The notes under the pieces are model-generated. The model did not search any database, was not told the origin of the DNA, and was given only the letters and a program-made list of their open reading frames with translations. Made by a program: the position numbers and the translations under genes. A DNA stretch of 64,000 nucleotides from an uncultured Marinifilum sp. (lineage in GTDB: Bacteria; Bacteroidota; Bacteroidia; Bacteroidales; Marinifilaceae). The stretch lies in assembly GCF_963677195.1 (NCBI RefSeq), contig NZ_OY781918.1, positions 3,770,923 to 3,834,922 on the forward strand, given 5' to 3'. Of this stretch, positions 1 to 9,824 are shown one piece after another; position 1 is the first letter of the stretch, and each line of letters opens with the position of its first letter.

Positions 1-14
1 ATAATTGTTTAGGT

Positions 15-1214
15 TTATTGCCCATGTTGGGTATGGATAAATTTTTTGTTTGCTCCCTTAAGTTTAAAAAGAGAAATAAACATAATGAAAAAAGCTTTTG
101 GCAATGAAAAAATTGCTTTTAAGGTTTCTTTATTATAAAATTTTCGGGGAATACCCAATGTGAATGCCAGTATAACAACACCTAAAACAATACTCCAATC
201 ATACTGATTAAGTGCCAATTGCAATGTATCGGGAATTAGTAAAAAAATCATCCAATACACTAAAGAAATTAAGCCAACTAGTCCCAATAAAAGTATTCTG
301 GGTGGTGAAATCATTTGATAAACCTTATCGAAAAAATCTATATTTCCTTTAAATAAAAGATGAAACAATCCTGGTAATGCATAACGTCTAAAATAAACAA
401 ATTGTGCAGACAACCATCTTTTTCGTTGATTCGCAAATGCATCGGATTTCTGAATTTTTTCGTCGTAAATTATAGCATCTGGTAAGTATTCAATTTTTTG
501 CTTGTCTTTAAGCAAACGAAGCTCCAATTCTTTATCGAATCCTCCAACAGCATTTACCTGTTTCATAATATTTTTAAAGAAAGCATAATCGAAAGCCATT
601 CCCGAGCCAATTAAAGCTGAAGAAAGACCAAGTACTCTGTGTCCTTTACGAAAAATATTATTATTTAATTCTTCACTTACAGCATCTAAAATAGCGAAAG
701 AGGAATTCACATTTTTGGCAGCTCTATGCCCTTGTACTACTTTATAACCATTCTCGAAAGCTTCGTTAATTCTCTCGAGTACATCGTGTTCCATAATGTT
801 ATCCGCATCTAGAATACAAGCAATTTCATAATCATCACCCAAAATATCCATTGCTTTATTTAAAGCTTTTGACTTTGTACTTTTATTGAAACTTACTTCG
901 ATGAGTTTAATGGGAAGTGCTTTAAGCTGTTTTATCGTTTCAGCTTTAAAAGTATCAGCAATAACAACTACGTCATAATTTTCCTGCTCATAAGTCTGTA
1001 ACAAAGCTTGCTTTGCAACCTCTACAATCACAGCATCTTCTTTATAACCAGGAATTAAAACAGCTGTCTTTCTTTGCTTACTATTTGTTGCTCTTTTAGG
1101 TTTATACTTAAATACTGATGCTAGAGCAAAAATTAAGATATAAACAGCCGCTACACCCAAGTAAATGTATAGTATATATTCCAATACATGAAAAATAGTC
1201 AAGAATGATTCCAT
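15..1214 (-). CDS. Membrane glycosyltransferase, family 2
   Basis: A 399-residue GT2 enzyme expected to add sugars to a lipid-linked exopolysaccharide precursor at the inner membrane. One N-terminal membrane segment lies at about residues 12-34. The GT-A fold carries the metal-binding DAD at 136-138 and a late QRKRW motif at 263-267, the QxxRW signature of processive or membrane-bound GT2 enzymes. Hydrophobic segments follow after about residue 300. It is the last gene visible in the exopolysaccharide operon, 12 bp after the asparagine-synthase-like gene, and its stop codon lies 15 bp from the window edge, so the operon may continue. The sugar specificity cannot be read from the sequence. Confidence 0.9.
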   Translation of the reverse strand: MESFLTIFHVLEYILYIYLGVAAVYILIFALASVFKYKPKRATNSKQRKTAVLIPGYKEDAVIVEVAKQALLQTYEQENYDVVVIADTFKAETIKQLKALPIKLIEVSFNKSTKSKALNKAMDILGDDYEIACILDADNIMEHDVLERINEAFENGYKVVQGHRAAKNVNSSFAILDAVSEELNNNIFRKGHRVLGLSSALIGSGMAFDYAFFKNIMKQVNAVGGFDKELELRLLKDKQKIEYLPDAIIYDEKIQKSDAFANQRKRWLSAQFVYFRRYALPGLFHLLFKGNIDFFDKVYQMISPPRILLLGLVGLISLVYWMIFLLIPDTLQLALNQYDWSIVLGVVILAFTLGIPRKFYNKETLKAIFSLPKAFFIMFISLFKLKGANKKFIHTQHGQ

Positions 1215-1226
1215 AAGTAATAATAA

Positions 1227-3065
1227 TTAAATTAAGTCTTCCAAAGTATTGATTTCCTTTCCGTTTATCATCATTTCCCACCATACGGTTAGCATAAGAA
1301 GATTAAAGTACTGAAAGGCCTTTACTTGAGTAAACCAAAACCAATAAGCTGGTTTTTCAAGATGCGAATCATATTCTTTCAAGAAAATCTCTATTTCTGT
1401 TCTATCGAAGAATTCGCCGGTGATTTCTGATTTACGTATAATTTTGGCAAACAGTTTCCTATTTTTAGCACTTTTAAAAAATATAGGTAAAGGAGCAAAA
1501 CCTCCTTGTTTCTTCCTATTGGTAATTTCTTCGGGAAGTTTAGGCTTTAAATATGTCTTATGCAGATATTTAGACACACCTTTTCCTTTTGCCAAATCGT
1601 CTAGAGTACCATTAAATTTCATATCACGCGGAAGTGTTTCCAGAAATTGATACATTTTGGTACTCATATACGGAAACGTAAGCTTGTTTTCATATAAATC
1701 GGCCATTCTAGAAGCCTTAAATAGAATAACTTCATTAATTACCTGTTTGATATCACAAAAATAATTATGAGCCTTATAAAAATCATCGAATCCGGAGAAC
1801 TTAGCTGGTACGGAACTTAAATACTCATGCTTTCCAATATAATTTTGAGAAGTTAACAAGCTTTTCAATTCATTATTCGAAAAACCAAAATTATCACTCT
1901 TCATGATATTTAGAATTTTCTCGTTATGAAATCCTGCTCTAAAAAATTTACCATCTTTTTGAAACGATTTACCTGCCAAAACTTTAGCTGCAAATTTCTG
2001 AACGGGTTGTAATCCTAATTTCTTAAACTTATGGTGAAGCGCTAATTCTTTTCCTGCAGTTCCATGATGCTGATCATTCCCATCTCCACCTAAAATAATA
2101 TCCGGCTTATCATCGCCAATTAATTGCATTACCATAAAATTGACCATTAAACCTCCTTCCTGGAAAGGATCGCCAATACATTTCAATATCTGCGGAAGCA
2201 AATTAATTTCCGAGCCATCTATTTCATATTCTTTGTGCTCAGCATCGAATTTTTTAGCAAGAATTTTTGCCAAAGGAAGTTCTGTCCATGGATTATCTTT
2301 AAATCCGATAGAAAAAGTTTTAACCTTAGCCTGATGAAATTCTCTTAGTGCACCAATATTTCCGGCCGAATCGTAGCCACCACTCATTAATAGTCCTACA
2401 GTATCCTGCCCTTTTATTCTTGTTTGAATCGCTTCCTTATGCAAACGCTCGTACTCTTCTACAGCTTCGTTTACCGATAATTTTGTACTCCCATAAGCTG
2501 TCGAATAAGATTCGTAGCAATACAAATCACCCTCTTTTACTTTTCCATTCACAATTTCGATATAACAACCTGCACTTAACTTTTTAACTCCTTTTACCGA
2601 TGTATTTGGAGAAGGAATATAGCCAATTGATAAGAACTGAGATAGAGATTTTAAATCTGGTTTTTTACCTACTTCTTTTATTTTAACCAAATCGAATAAG
2701 TGACTGGAAAAATATTCGCGACTGTAAAAAAATTGTGGACCTGTTCCGTGCCTATCTCTGCAAGCAAAGAATCGTTCGTTCGATTGAATAAAAAAAGAAA
2801 ACTCTCCATCGAGACGCTTTATTGCATTTTTCCCCTCCTTTAAAAATAAATTTAAAACAGTTTCCGATTCCGAATTAAATCCAAATTGTTGCCAATCGTA
2901 TAATCGCCCATGAAAACAAATTTCATTCGCACCTAATTTATAATTTTGAGCATCTTTTCCTGCAGAATAATTCTTTTTTTGATCTTCCTTATCGGATATA
3001 TTGTAAAATTTGGATACAGTATTTGTTAAGGTAAATGAACCTATATAATCGAATGTTTTTTTCAT
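1227..3065 (-). CDS. Asparagine synthase-like protein of the exopolysaccharide cluster
   Basis: This 612-residue protein has the AsnB architecture: an N-terminal Ntn-type glutaminase-like domain (about 1-190) and a C-terminal ATP-pyrophosphatase domain with the PP-loop SGGYDS at 228-233. The N-terminus reads MKKTFD, so the catalytic Cys2 of class II glutamine amidotransferases is missing. It therefore probably cannot hydrolyse glutamine and may use ammonia or another amine. AsnB-like genes in polysaccharide clusters are usually taken to amidate or modify sugar acids; this role is inferred from context. It lies between two GT2 genes with gaps of 11-12 bp, consistent with one transcript. Confidence 0.85.
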   Translation of the reverse strand: MKKTFDYIGSFTLTNTVSKFYNISDKEDQKKNYSAGKDAQNYKLGANEICFHGRLYDWQQFGFNSESETVLNLFLKEGKNAIKRLDGEFSFFIQSNERFFACRDRHGTGPQFFYSREYFSSHLFDLVKIKEVGKKPDLKSLSQFLSIGYIPSPNTSVKGVKKLSAGCYIEIVNGKVKEGDLYCYESYSTAYGSTKLSVNEAVEEYERLHKEAIQTRIKGQDTVGLLMSGGYDSAGNIGALREFHQAKVKTFSIGFKDNPWTELPLAKILAKKFDAEHKEYEIDGSEINLLPQILKCIGDPFQEGGLMVNFMVMQLIGDDKPDIILGGDGNDQHHGTAGKELALHHKFKKLGLQPVQKFAAKVLAGKSFQKDGKFFRAGFHNEKILNIMKSDNFGFSNNELKSLLTSQNYIGKHEYLSSVPAKFSGFDDFYKAHNYFCDIKQVINEVILFKASRMADLYENKLTFPYMSTKMYQFLETLPRDMKFNGTLDDLAKGKGVSKYLHKTYLKPKLPEEITNRKKQGGFAPLPIFFKSAKNRKLFAKIIRKSEITGEFFDRTEIEIFLKEYDSHLEKPAYWFWFTQVKAFQYFNLLMLTVWWEMMINGKEINTLEDLI

Positions 3066-3076
3066 AAGGTAAAATT

Positions 3077-4000
3077 TTAAAGACTAGGATTTTCGTAAAT
3101 TTCTTTTCTAGTGGTAAAATTCCAAACAATTGCTCTGGCTGATGATTTCATTAAATCAAACCTTCCTTTTAATAAATATTTTATTACTGATTTTGGAAAA
3201 CTTATTAAATTGAAATACACAAAATTGATAAGGAGAGTCAGTCCCGATGAATTTCTTTTGGCATAAACAATTCTATTTCTGGATATGTAATATATTTTAA
3301 GAGGACTTTCTTTTCCCGTAGAAATAGATTCTTTGTGAAAAACCAAAGATTTAGGTTGATAAAAAACCTTATAACCGGCTTTTTTTATTCTTGCACACCA
3401 ATCGTGCTCTTCATAGTAAAGAAAATAGACTTCGGTCATCATTCCAACCTCTTCAATAACTTTACGGGGAACCAGCATTGCAGCTCCATGAATGCTATAG
3501 GTAAAGCCAGGTTTATCGAATTGTCCTTTATCGAATTGCCTGTAACCAATTATATGCTGACGCATTGTGTACGGACTCATTGGTGTATATCCGGCATATT
3601 GAATAATATCGGGAGAATGGTGAAATCTAATTTTTGGACTCATCATTCCAATGCTATCATCCTCCAGAAACTTATCAATCATTGGCTCCAAAAAATCTGG
3701 CTCCACTTCGGTATCATTATTAATAAAAAGCAGATAATCTCCTTTCGATTGTCGTACAGCTAAATTATTTCCACCGGCAAAACCCAAATTAACATCCGAT
3801 TTAATAAATTTTACAAACGAATAATTCTCTTTAATTGGAGATGGATCTTCGGTTGGTGATGCATTATCAACAACAATTACTTCGTAGTTCGGATAGGTAA
3901 TTTTCTTTATGCTTTCCAAAAACTCACAAGTAACAGCAGCTTGATTATAATTCACCGTAATAATGGAAACCATTGGGAGTTTTCTATTATTATCTTGCAT
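3077..4000 (-). CDS. Glycosyltransferase family 2 (rhamnosyltransferase-like)
   Basis: A soluble 307-residue GT2 enzyme. The N-terminal nucleotide-sugar binding strand is followed by VVDNAS at 43-48, GFAGGNN at 73-79 and the DXD-equivalent NNDTE at 94-98. EEHDWCAR at 197-204 matches the acceptor-side motif of the rhamnosyltransferase/WcaA-like branch. It most likely transfers one sugar to the growing repeat unit on the cytoplasmic face. It sits 6 bp downstream of the Wzy-like gene. The donor sugar is not predictable. Confidence 0.9.
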   Translation of the reverse strand: MQDNNRKLPMVSIITVNYNQAAVTCEFLESIKKITYPNYEVIVVDNASPTEDPSPIKENYSFVKFIKSDVNLGFAGGNNLAVRQSKGDYLLFINNDTEVEPDFLEPMIDKFLEDDSIGMMSPKIRFHHSPDIIQYAGYTPMSPYTMRQHIIGYRQFDKGQFDKPGFTYSIHGAAMLVPRKVIEEVGMMTEVYFLYYEEHDWCARIKKAGYKVFYQPKSLVFHKESISTGKESPLKIYYISRNRIVYAKRNSSGLTLLINFVYFNLISFPKSVIKYLLKGRFDLMKSSARAIVWNFTTRKEIYENPSL

Positions 4001-4006
4001 AGTAGT

Positions 4007-5494
4007 TTATTTTAAGTCAGTTTTATTTTTTTCTCTTAAGGCTTTTTCATCAGCAATATCCTGATCTAATTTAGGAGCCATAAACAAAAAGGCCATAGAA
4101 GAATACATTAACAAACCAGTAGGCATTTGTCCTAAAACACCGTTACCATAGGAAGCAACCATAATTCCAAACATTCCACCGGCCAAAGCCATCATTTGTG
4201 CTTTCAGCCAATCGTCTCTTAACTTAAACATGATTAAGTAACTTCCTTTCCCTAGAACGTAAAAAAGAATAAAAAGATGCAATAAAAGACCAATAACTCC
4301 TTGCTCTGCCCAAATCATAACATACCAACTATCGGTTGGGGTATTTGCTAGGAAAGTATTTGGTGTAAATCGTTGTCCCCAATTACCTGCCGATCCTATA
4401 CCTCCACCAAATGGCCGGCTAGCCATATATGTTTTTAACTTACGTTGATTTTCTAATCGTACTTGTAGGGAGGCATCATTAGGATCGAAAGCTGTACGCA
4501 TTCTGTTTATTGTATAATTACTGCTTCCTATTGTTGTATATTTAAAAAATACCAATACAGCAATTCCCATTAAAGCTCCCAATATCATTACCCGAATATT
4601 TTTCCTAAGAAAAGTATATAAGGCGAACCCCATAATGGGCACTGCAATTGCTCCTCGAGTTCCAGAAATCATCATTCCATATAAGCCTAAGAAAGCCACT
4701 ATGGCATATATAATTCGAAGTTTATCCCACTTTTCTCTGTTTAGAGCTAAAATTCCGAAAACAACACCTGCCTGTCCTTGCGAGGCTCCAAACTGACCAG
4801 CATCAGAAAAAAATGAAAACACTCTTAGTTTACCAAACAATATATGAGTAAGGTCTCCACCTCCATCGAGCCAGGCTTGTTCCCAAGGATCAACACCAAT
4901 GTGCTTTTGCATCATCCCCTTTAAGGTTCCCAAAACCGCTAAAGCCGCCCACATTTTTAAAAACAGATCTAAATCTTTTTGTTTATTAAAAACAACAAAT
5001 AAAATGGGAATAATAAGTAACATATAAAATGCAACACCACGCATAGCATAAAACCATGCTACCCGGCTTACCGCCTCTGGATTTACTAACTGAAACATTG
5101 CATAACCAAACCAAATAGCAGCTAACAATACCAAATCATTCTTAGCATTTCCCCATGGAATTTTCTCGAAAAAAGATTTAAAAAACAAGGCGAGATAAAT
5201 CATTATTAAAATTCCATCGATACTTAAACCCAATGGTACTCCTTTAATATATCTTACCATTCCTAATATTACATAATTAAGTAGATATATTATAATAAGT
5301 CCAATTCTAGGAATTTTAAAAATAAAAGACACCACGGTTACCATTCCAGGTACCAAAATAATACCAATTCCAGCTACCAATCCCCCTTTAGCAATCATTA
5401 AAGCCAAAACAGACATCATAAGGAGTAAACCAATAAACCAGATGGGTTTTCTTAATATATCGCTACCTCGTACTATGGTAAAATCGTTACTCAT
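4007..5494 (-). CDS. O-antigen ligase/polymerase-like membrane protein (Wzy type)
   Basis: A 495-residue polytopic protein with roughly twelve hydrophobic segments and a larger extracytoplasmic loop in its second half, the usual layout of the Wzy_C/O-antigen ligase family. A GTRGA motif opens a helix in the middle, near the conserved region of this family. In this operon it is the best candidate for the polymerase that joins flipped repeat units in the periplasm. It lies 10 bp after the Wzx gene. A ligase function cannot be excluded, because these families are not separable by sequence alone. Confidence 0.8.
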   Translation of the reverse strand: MSNDFTIVRGSDILRKPIWFIGLLLMMSVLALMIAKGGLVAGIGIILVPGMVTVVSFIFKIPRIGLIIIYLLNYVILGMVRYIKGVPLGLSIDGILIMIYLALFFKSFFEKIPWGNAKNDLVLLAAIWFGYAMFQLVNPEAVSRVAWFYAMRGVAFYMLLIIPILFVVFNKQKDLDLFLKMWAALAVLGTLKGMMQKHIGVDPWEQAWLDGGGDLTHILFGKLRVFSFFSDAGQFGASQGQAGVVFGILALNREKWDKLRIIYAIVAFLGLYGMMISGTRGAIAVPIMGFALYTFLRKNIRVMILGALMGIAVLVFFKYTTIGSSNYTINRMRTAFDPNDASLQVRLENQRKLKTYMASRPFGGGIGSAGNWGQRFTPNTFLANTPTDSWYVMIWAEQGVIGLLLHLFILFYVLGKGSYLIMFKLRDDWLKAQMMALAGGMFGIMVASYGNGVLGQMPTGLLMYSSMAFLFMAPKLDQDIADEKALREKNKTDLK

Positions 5495-5504
5495 TTGTAC
5501 TGAT

Positions 5505-6845
5505 TTAAATATTTTGTCTCAAATTCTTAAAAAAACTCAGACCTCCATTTGCAACTTGTAAAATATTTATCTTGATTTCACGATTAAGGTATGTATAGCC
5601 CATTACAATTCCGATTAAGGTAAATACAACAGTAACCAAAGCAACAGCTTGTAATGATTGAAATACGAAAACAGCAACAAGGTCACCAATTACATTTGCC
5701 GAAGTCATTACAATAACTTTATAAAAATTCATTTTAGGCCTATTAATACTATCTAAAGCAACCCCTGTAAATCGATCGATAGGTAATAATATTGAGTAGA
5801 CTGAAAATATTCTGAAAATATTTGCAAGTAATGGAAGAGAATCTTTGTACTGATCTCCACCTAGTAACCAAACTAATTGCTCTGCAAAAATGAAACCTCC
5901 TATGGCTACAGGAATAAACATAAATGTTACTGCTCCACTATAGGAGTAAAACACATCTTTTAACTCGTCTATTTTTCCGCTTAAACTTAATTTAGACATT
6001 TTAGGAAATGCAGTAACAGTAAAACTACGAAGTGGAATTCCTAATAAATCGGTCAGTTTTAAAGGAATGGCATATTGTGCTATACCTACCGATCCCAACA
6101 CCGGACTTAAACCAATAATAAAAGTATCAGCACTTCTTAATAAGCTTGAACCTACTAGTGTTCCCATGGAAAACTTCCCAAAGTTTAACATTTCCCAAAC
6201 AATCTCTTTACTAGCTTTTCTGATATAAAGAAATCCGTCCCATCGTTTTACAAACACCAAAATACTTGGCAATAAATTACAAATCAAATGAGCATATAAT
6301 ATTTCAATTATACCAAAGCGAAAGAATAAGTTGTTAACAATTAAAAAAAGAACAAAACTACCCACATTTACTATTCGAATAAAAAGTATGGATTTAAAAT
6401 TTTGTCCCGCCTGAAAATAGGAAACAGAGTTATTCCAAGATAAATTTAAAATTGCTAAAACAGGATACCATTTTAGGAATAAATAATATCCATTATTCAG
6501 TTTAATATTCAGGTTTCCAAATACAAATAAAAGAGTCCACAATAAAATGGCTATTCCAATTACAACAAAAAGTCCTATTTTAAAACTAGCTCCCAAATAA
6601 GCTTTCTTTTGCTCTTTATTTCCACCAGATGCAAAACGAACCAAAGCGGTACTGGTTAATCCAAAACGCAAAAGATCAATAAATGTTGCCAATGATGTAT
6701 AAAGCACCCAGTCACCAAATAAGCTTTTTTCTAATCCTCGCGTAAGCAGTAAAAAACCTAATAAGCCCAAACCAGCAGTTAAAACACTTGTTGATAAGGA
6801 TAGAATATTTTTCTCCCTAATTATTTTTCGAATGGTATTTAGCAT
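5505..6845 (-). CDS. Oligosaccharide flippase (Wzx/MATE-like)
   Basis: A 446-residue, very hydrophobic protein with about 12-14 predicted membrane segments and the N-terminal pattern of polysaccharide biosynthesis (Wzx/RfbX) proteins, including GLLGFLLLTRGL near residue 26 and a FGDWVLY segment near 43. The expected role is to move undecaprenyl-linked repeat units across the inner membrane. It directly follows the co-polymerase gene (stop at 6846, start at 6845) and precedes the Wzy-like gene, so the Wzx/Wzy-dependent pathway is represented in one transcript. Confidence 0.88.
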   Translation of the reverse strand: MLNTIRKIIREKNILSLSTSVLTAGLGLLGFLLLTRGLEKSLFGDWVLYTSLATFIDLLRFGLTSTALVRFASGGNKEQKKAYLGASFKIGLFVVIGIAILLWTLLFVFGNLNIKLNNGYYLFLKWYPVLAILNLSWNNSVSYFQAGQNFKSILFIRIVNVGSFVLFLIVNNLFFRFGIIEILYAHLICNLLPSILVFVKRWDGFLYIRKASKEIVWEMLNFGKFSMGTLVGSSLLRSADTFIIGLSPVLGSVGIAQYAIPLKLTDLLGIPLRSFTVTAFPKMSKLSLSGKIDELKDVFYSYSGAVTFMFIPVAIGGFIFAEQLVWLLGGDQYKDSLPLLANIFRIFSVYSILLPIDRFTGVALDSINRPKMNFYKVIVMTSANVIGDLVAVFVFQSLQAVALVTVVFTLIGIVMGYTYLNREIKINILQVANGGLSFFKNLRQNI

Positions 6846-9056
6846 CTAAAGGATATTTGAATTGGTAAAAAAACGTAATCTCAAAATATTTTTAATTCCT
6901 CTTCGAAACCAAGAACGTTTTTTAGGAAGATCACCCAAAACACTTTCCATTTCATTTAACTCTACTCCATTTAATATTATTTGGGATTGTTTTCCTTCGC
7001 TTACCATTTCAATATCTTTTAATGCATTATTATCAGCTTCGGACCATGCTCTATTTGCACGAAGAACTAATAAGGAATTGTCGGCCTCTTTAAACCAATG
7101 TAACGGATATGCATTATCGATTATAGGAGGTAGTTCGACAAAAACATAATCAAAATCATCCATATTTACCGATTCGCCCAAAATATCCTGAATAGAAGCC
7201 AATCGATTAAAGTTTGCTTTTACCTGATAGGTAATACATTTACATCCAGAAATTGGATCTATATTATGAGGTACTGCAAATAATGTTTTTAAGCCAAACT
7301 GCTCAAATTTTTCGAAAAGTAAAGTTGACAGATAAGTTTTCCCTTCCCCTTTTAGTGTGCTATAAAGTAAAATTTTATGTGGACCTTCGGTTTTTTCGAT
7401 ATGATTCAGCAAACTTAATTTTCTTGCAATTACATCGAGGCTCCGACCATTAATAAATTCATGATCTAATTTATCCTTTTTATCAAGATTTTTAGGGAAC
7501 ATAGCGGCAACCTTTAGGCCTGTTTTATCTTCTGCCCTTAAAACAGTTTTAATACTACTATCTAAAAATTCTAATGCCAGAATAATACAAGTAGGAATAA
7601 TTCCTCCAATCATAAAGGCAATTACAATCAAAAATTTTCTTTTACTAGGCTCTGCTTCTATTGGGAAAAAAGGCTGTGTAACAATCTTCAAGTTTGAATT
7701 CAACTCAATATTTTGCTGTTTTAATTTCGCTGTATTCAAACTATTAAGCATAGAAAGGTATTTACGTTCGGCAACATCGATTTTTCGTTCCAAACGTTTC
7801 ATTGTTGCACCAAGAGGTGCATATTTTTCAAATAAATCTTCAAATTCCTGATTTATTTGCTTTCCAACTTCCAACTGAGCATGAGAAGATTCAAACTCAA
7901 TCATTTTTTGCAACCACTGCTCCAAAATAGAACTCCCCGTAAACCCCTCAATACTATTATCTAAGTTAAATTGCTTATCAACATTTTTACGCAGTTTTTC
8001 TGTTAATTTTGCAGCTTTAGTTTTTAATTTGTTCAGTTTTTCTGTTTCATCGTCATTTAATTCCCCAAAAATTTCTGAACGACTAATCTTCATAGATATT
8101 TGATAATTCACATCAGACAAACTATCTCTAAGAACTAGCATTTCATCGCTATTAATTCTTCTTTTTTCACTTTCGGACATTTTACTTTCAAGAACCTTAA
8201 GCACCGATTCTGATGCTACATGATCCAGTAAAATTTGAGTGTACATTAAATCAAAATGTTCTTTTTCTGATGCAATATGCTTGGTTTGTTCATAATAGTT
8301 AATAATATTATGGTTGCGATTAAACTCAACAAGTTCTTCTTCGGCCATATTTAGAGAAGCTCTTGCACCATCAATTTCCTTTTGAAAATAACGAACCACA
8401 GCATCTGATTGGTTTACTTTTATTTGAGAATATACTTTCACAAAAACCTCGTTCAATAACTTCAAGGTCTCTGAACAAATTCCCGGATCATCAGATTCAT
8501 ATTTTATTTGAACCATATCGCTCGATTGTACACGACTAACTTTAACCTTCGACAATATTTTTTTAGCACTATAATGTCGGTGATTAAGGTGTATTAATTC
8601 ATAAACAAAATTGCTGTGATCTTTTTCTTTATATTTTACAAAATTCTGGTAAGTTTTTTCAAAATTGTCTTTTACAACTAAAGCTTTTACCTCATCGGGT
8701 ACAATCAATAACAATTCATTATAATGATTTCGTAAAATAATATCTTGTCTGGCTTCGTTAAGCATCATGTGCTGAGTAAACAATCTTAATCCAACCTCTT
8801 CAATCGTTGCTTTAGATTTTATAAGGTTAATCAGATTATCAAAGGCAGTTCTGGTTCCAAACAAATCGAATTTTGATTCTTCTAAAGATACAATAGATGA
8901 ACCTGTAGCTATACCAGTATAAACTTTAGTCTGAGAAACAAAATTACTAGGCTGATTTCTGGTAAGATAAAATACCAAACTTGCCATAATTATTGGAGTA
9001 ATTACCAATATTAAAATGTGTTTCTGAAGTAGTCGTATAAAAAATATAATATTCAA
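6846..9056 (-). CDS. Polysaccharide co-polymerase, Wzz domain fused to BY-kinase-like domain
   Basis: A 736-residue Wzc-like protein that should control chain length. It has an N-terminal membrane segment (about 10-30), a long periplasmic region rich in coiled coil (about 200-460), a second membrane segment near 480 and a cytoplasmic P-loop domain with GEGKT at 570-574. The expected second aspartate motif of BY-kinases reads VELPP at about 640-644 instead of a DxPP form. The C-terminus is basic and lacks the tyrosine cluster of classic Wzc proteins. Tyrosine kinase activity is therefore doubtful, while the structural role is likely kept. It sits between the TolC-like and Wzx genes. Confidence 0.88.
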   Translation of the reverse strand: MNIIFFIRLLQKHILILVITPIIMASLVFYLTRNQPSNFVSQTKVYTGIATGSSIVSLEESKFDLFGTRTAFDNLINLIKSKATIEEVGLRLFTQHMMLNEARQDIILRNHYNELLLIVPDEVKALVVKDNFEKTYQNFVKYKEKDHSNFVYELIHLNHRHYSAKKILSKVKVSRVQSSDMVQIKYESDDPGICSETLKLLNEVFVKVYSQIKVNQSDAVVRYFQKEIDGARASLNMAEEELVEFNRNHNIINYYEQTKHIASEKEHFDLMYTQILLDHVASESVLKVLESKMSESEKRRINSDEMLVLRDSLSDVNYQISMKISRSEIFGELNDDETEKLNKLKTKAAKLTEKLRKNVDKQFNLDNSIEGFTGSSILEQWLQKMIEFESSHAQLEVGKQINQEFEDLFEKYAPLGATMKRLERKIDVAERKYLSMLNSLNTAKLKQQNIELNSNLKIVTQPFFPIEAEPSKRKFLIVIAFMIGGIIPTCIILALEFLDSSIKTVLRAEDKTGLKVAAMFPKNLDKKDKLDHEFINGRSLDVIARKLSLLNHIEKTEGPHKILLYSTLKGEGKTYLSTLLFEKFEQFGLKTLFAVPHNIDPISGCKCITYQVKANFNRLASIQDILGESVNMDDFDYVFVELPPIIDNAYPLHWFKEADNSLLVLRANRAWSEADNNALKDIEMVSEGKQSQIILNGVELNEMESVLGDLPKKRSWFRRGIKNILRLRFFTNSNIL

Positions 9057-9068
9057 AATAAATTTTAT

Positions 9069-9824
9069 TTAGAGTGTAACCTGAGCTCCTACAATTTCAT
9101 TTAATATTTGAATGGCAGTACGTAATTCAATTTTTACATTTTCAAATTCTAATTCTGCCCTCACAGCCATATCACGTACTCTCGAGTAATCTGATATATT
9201 AATCTTTCCATTCACAAAATCTTTCTCTGTTCTAATTAACTGTAATTTGAACATCTCATAAGATTTATTTCTTATTTCGAGATTCATATTTGATTTAAGC
9301 ACATTGTTATATTGCACAATTACTAATTTACGAAGTTCCTGTACACTACTTTCTTTTTGGTGGCGAATTTTTTCAAGTTCGGCTTTTGCCTGTTTCACAT
9401 TCGATTTGTCGACAATACTGTTTAAAGGAATTTTTAAAAATACACCTACATTATATCTTGTTTGGGTATTACTAGTTGTATTCGACAAACTTGTTTCCGA
9501 CCCTTCTGTAATTACCAAATTATCATAAATTCCATATTTTGCTCCTGCCTCGAAACCTAATTTTGTCATCCATTCGCGCTTTTCTGCTTTTATTTGTAAT
9601 TGCCCAATAATAATTTCTGAATCGTACAATTTTAACAAGGGAGAGTTAATGCGTGCCAATTCTTGAATTTTATTTAAAGGCAAAATCAAATCGGATACAG
9701 AATTCCCCTGAACAGCTTTGTCTACAACCCGTTCAATATTTTGAGCTACAGATAATTCTATTCCAATCGACACCAAAAACAAAGACAATAATATGCCTAA
9801 CTTCATATAATAATTTTTAAACAT
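9069..9824 (-). CDS. Half-length TolC/OEP-like outer membrane protein
   Basis: A 251-residue protein with a signal peptide (about 1-27, ending SVAQ) and one outer-membrane-efflux-protein repeat. This comprises a helical region (about 45-75), a short beta segment (about 80-120) and a long helical hairpin (about 130-250) with heptad-like Lys/Glu/Leu spacing. Full TolC proteins are about 420-480 residues with two such repeats, so this is about half size, with a normal start and stop. It overlaps the 3' end of the receiver-sugar transferase gene by 8 bp. It may help build the export channel of this pathway, but that is inference; no Wza-like gene is visible in the window. Confidence 0.75.
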   Translation of the reverse strand: MFKNYYMKLGILLSLFLVSIGIELSVAQNIERVVDKAVQGNSVSDLILPLNKIQELARINSPLLKLYDSEIIIGQLQIKAEKREWMTKLGFEAGAKYGIYDNLVITEGSETSLSNTTSNTQTRYNVGVFLKIPLNSIVDKSNVKQAKAELEKIRHQKESSVQELRKLVIVQYNNVLKSNMNLEIRNKSYEMFKLQLIRTEKDFVNGKINISDYSRVRDMAVRAELEFENVKIELRTAIQILNEIVGAQVTL

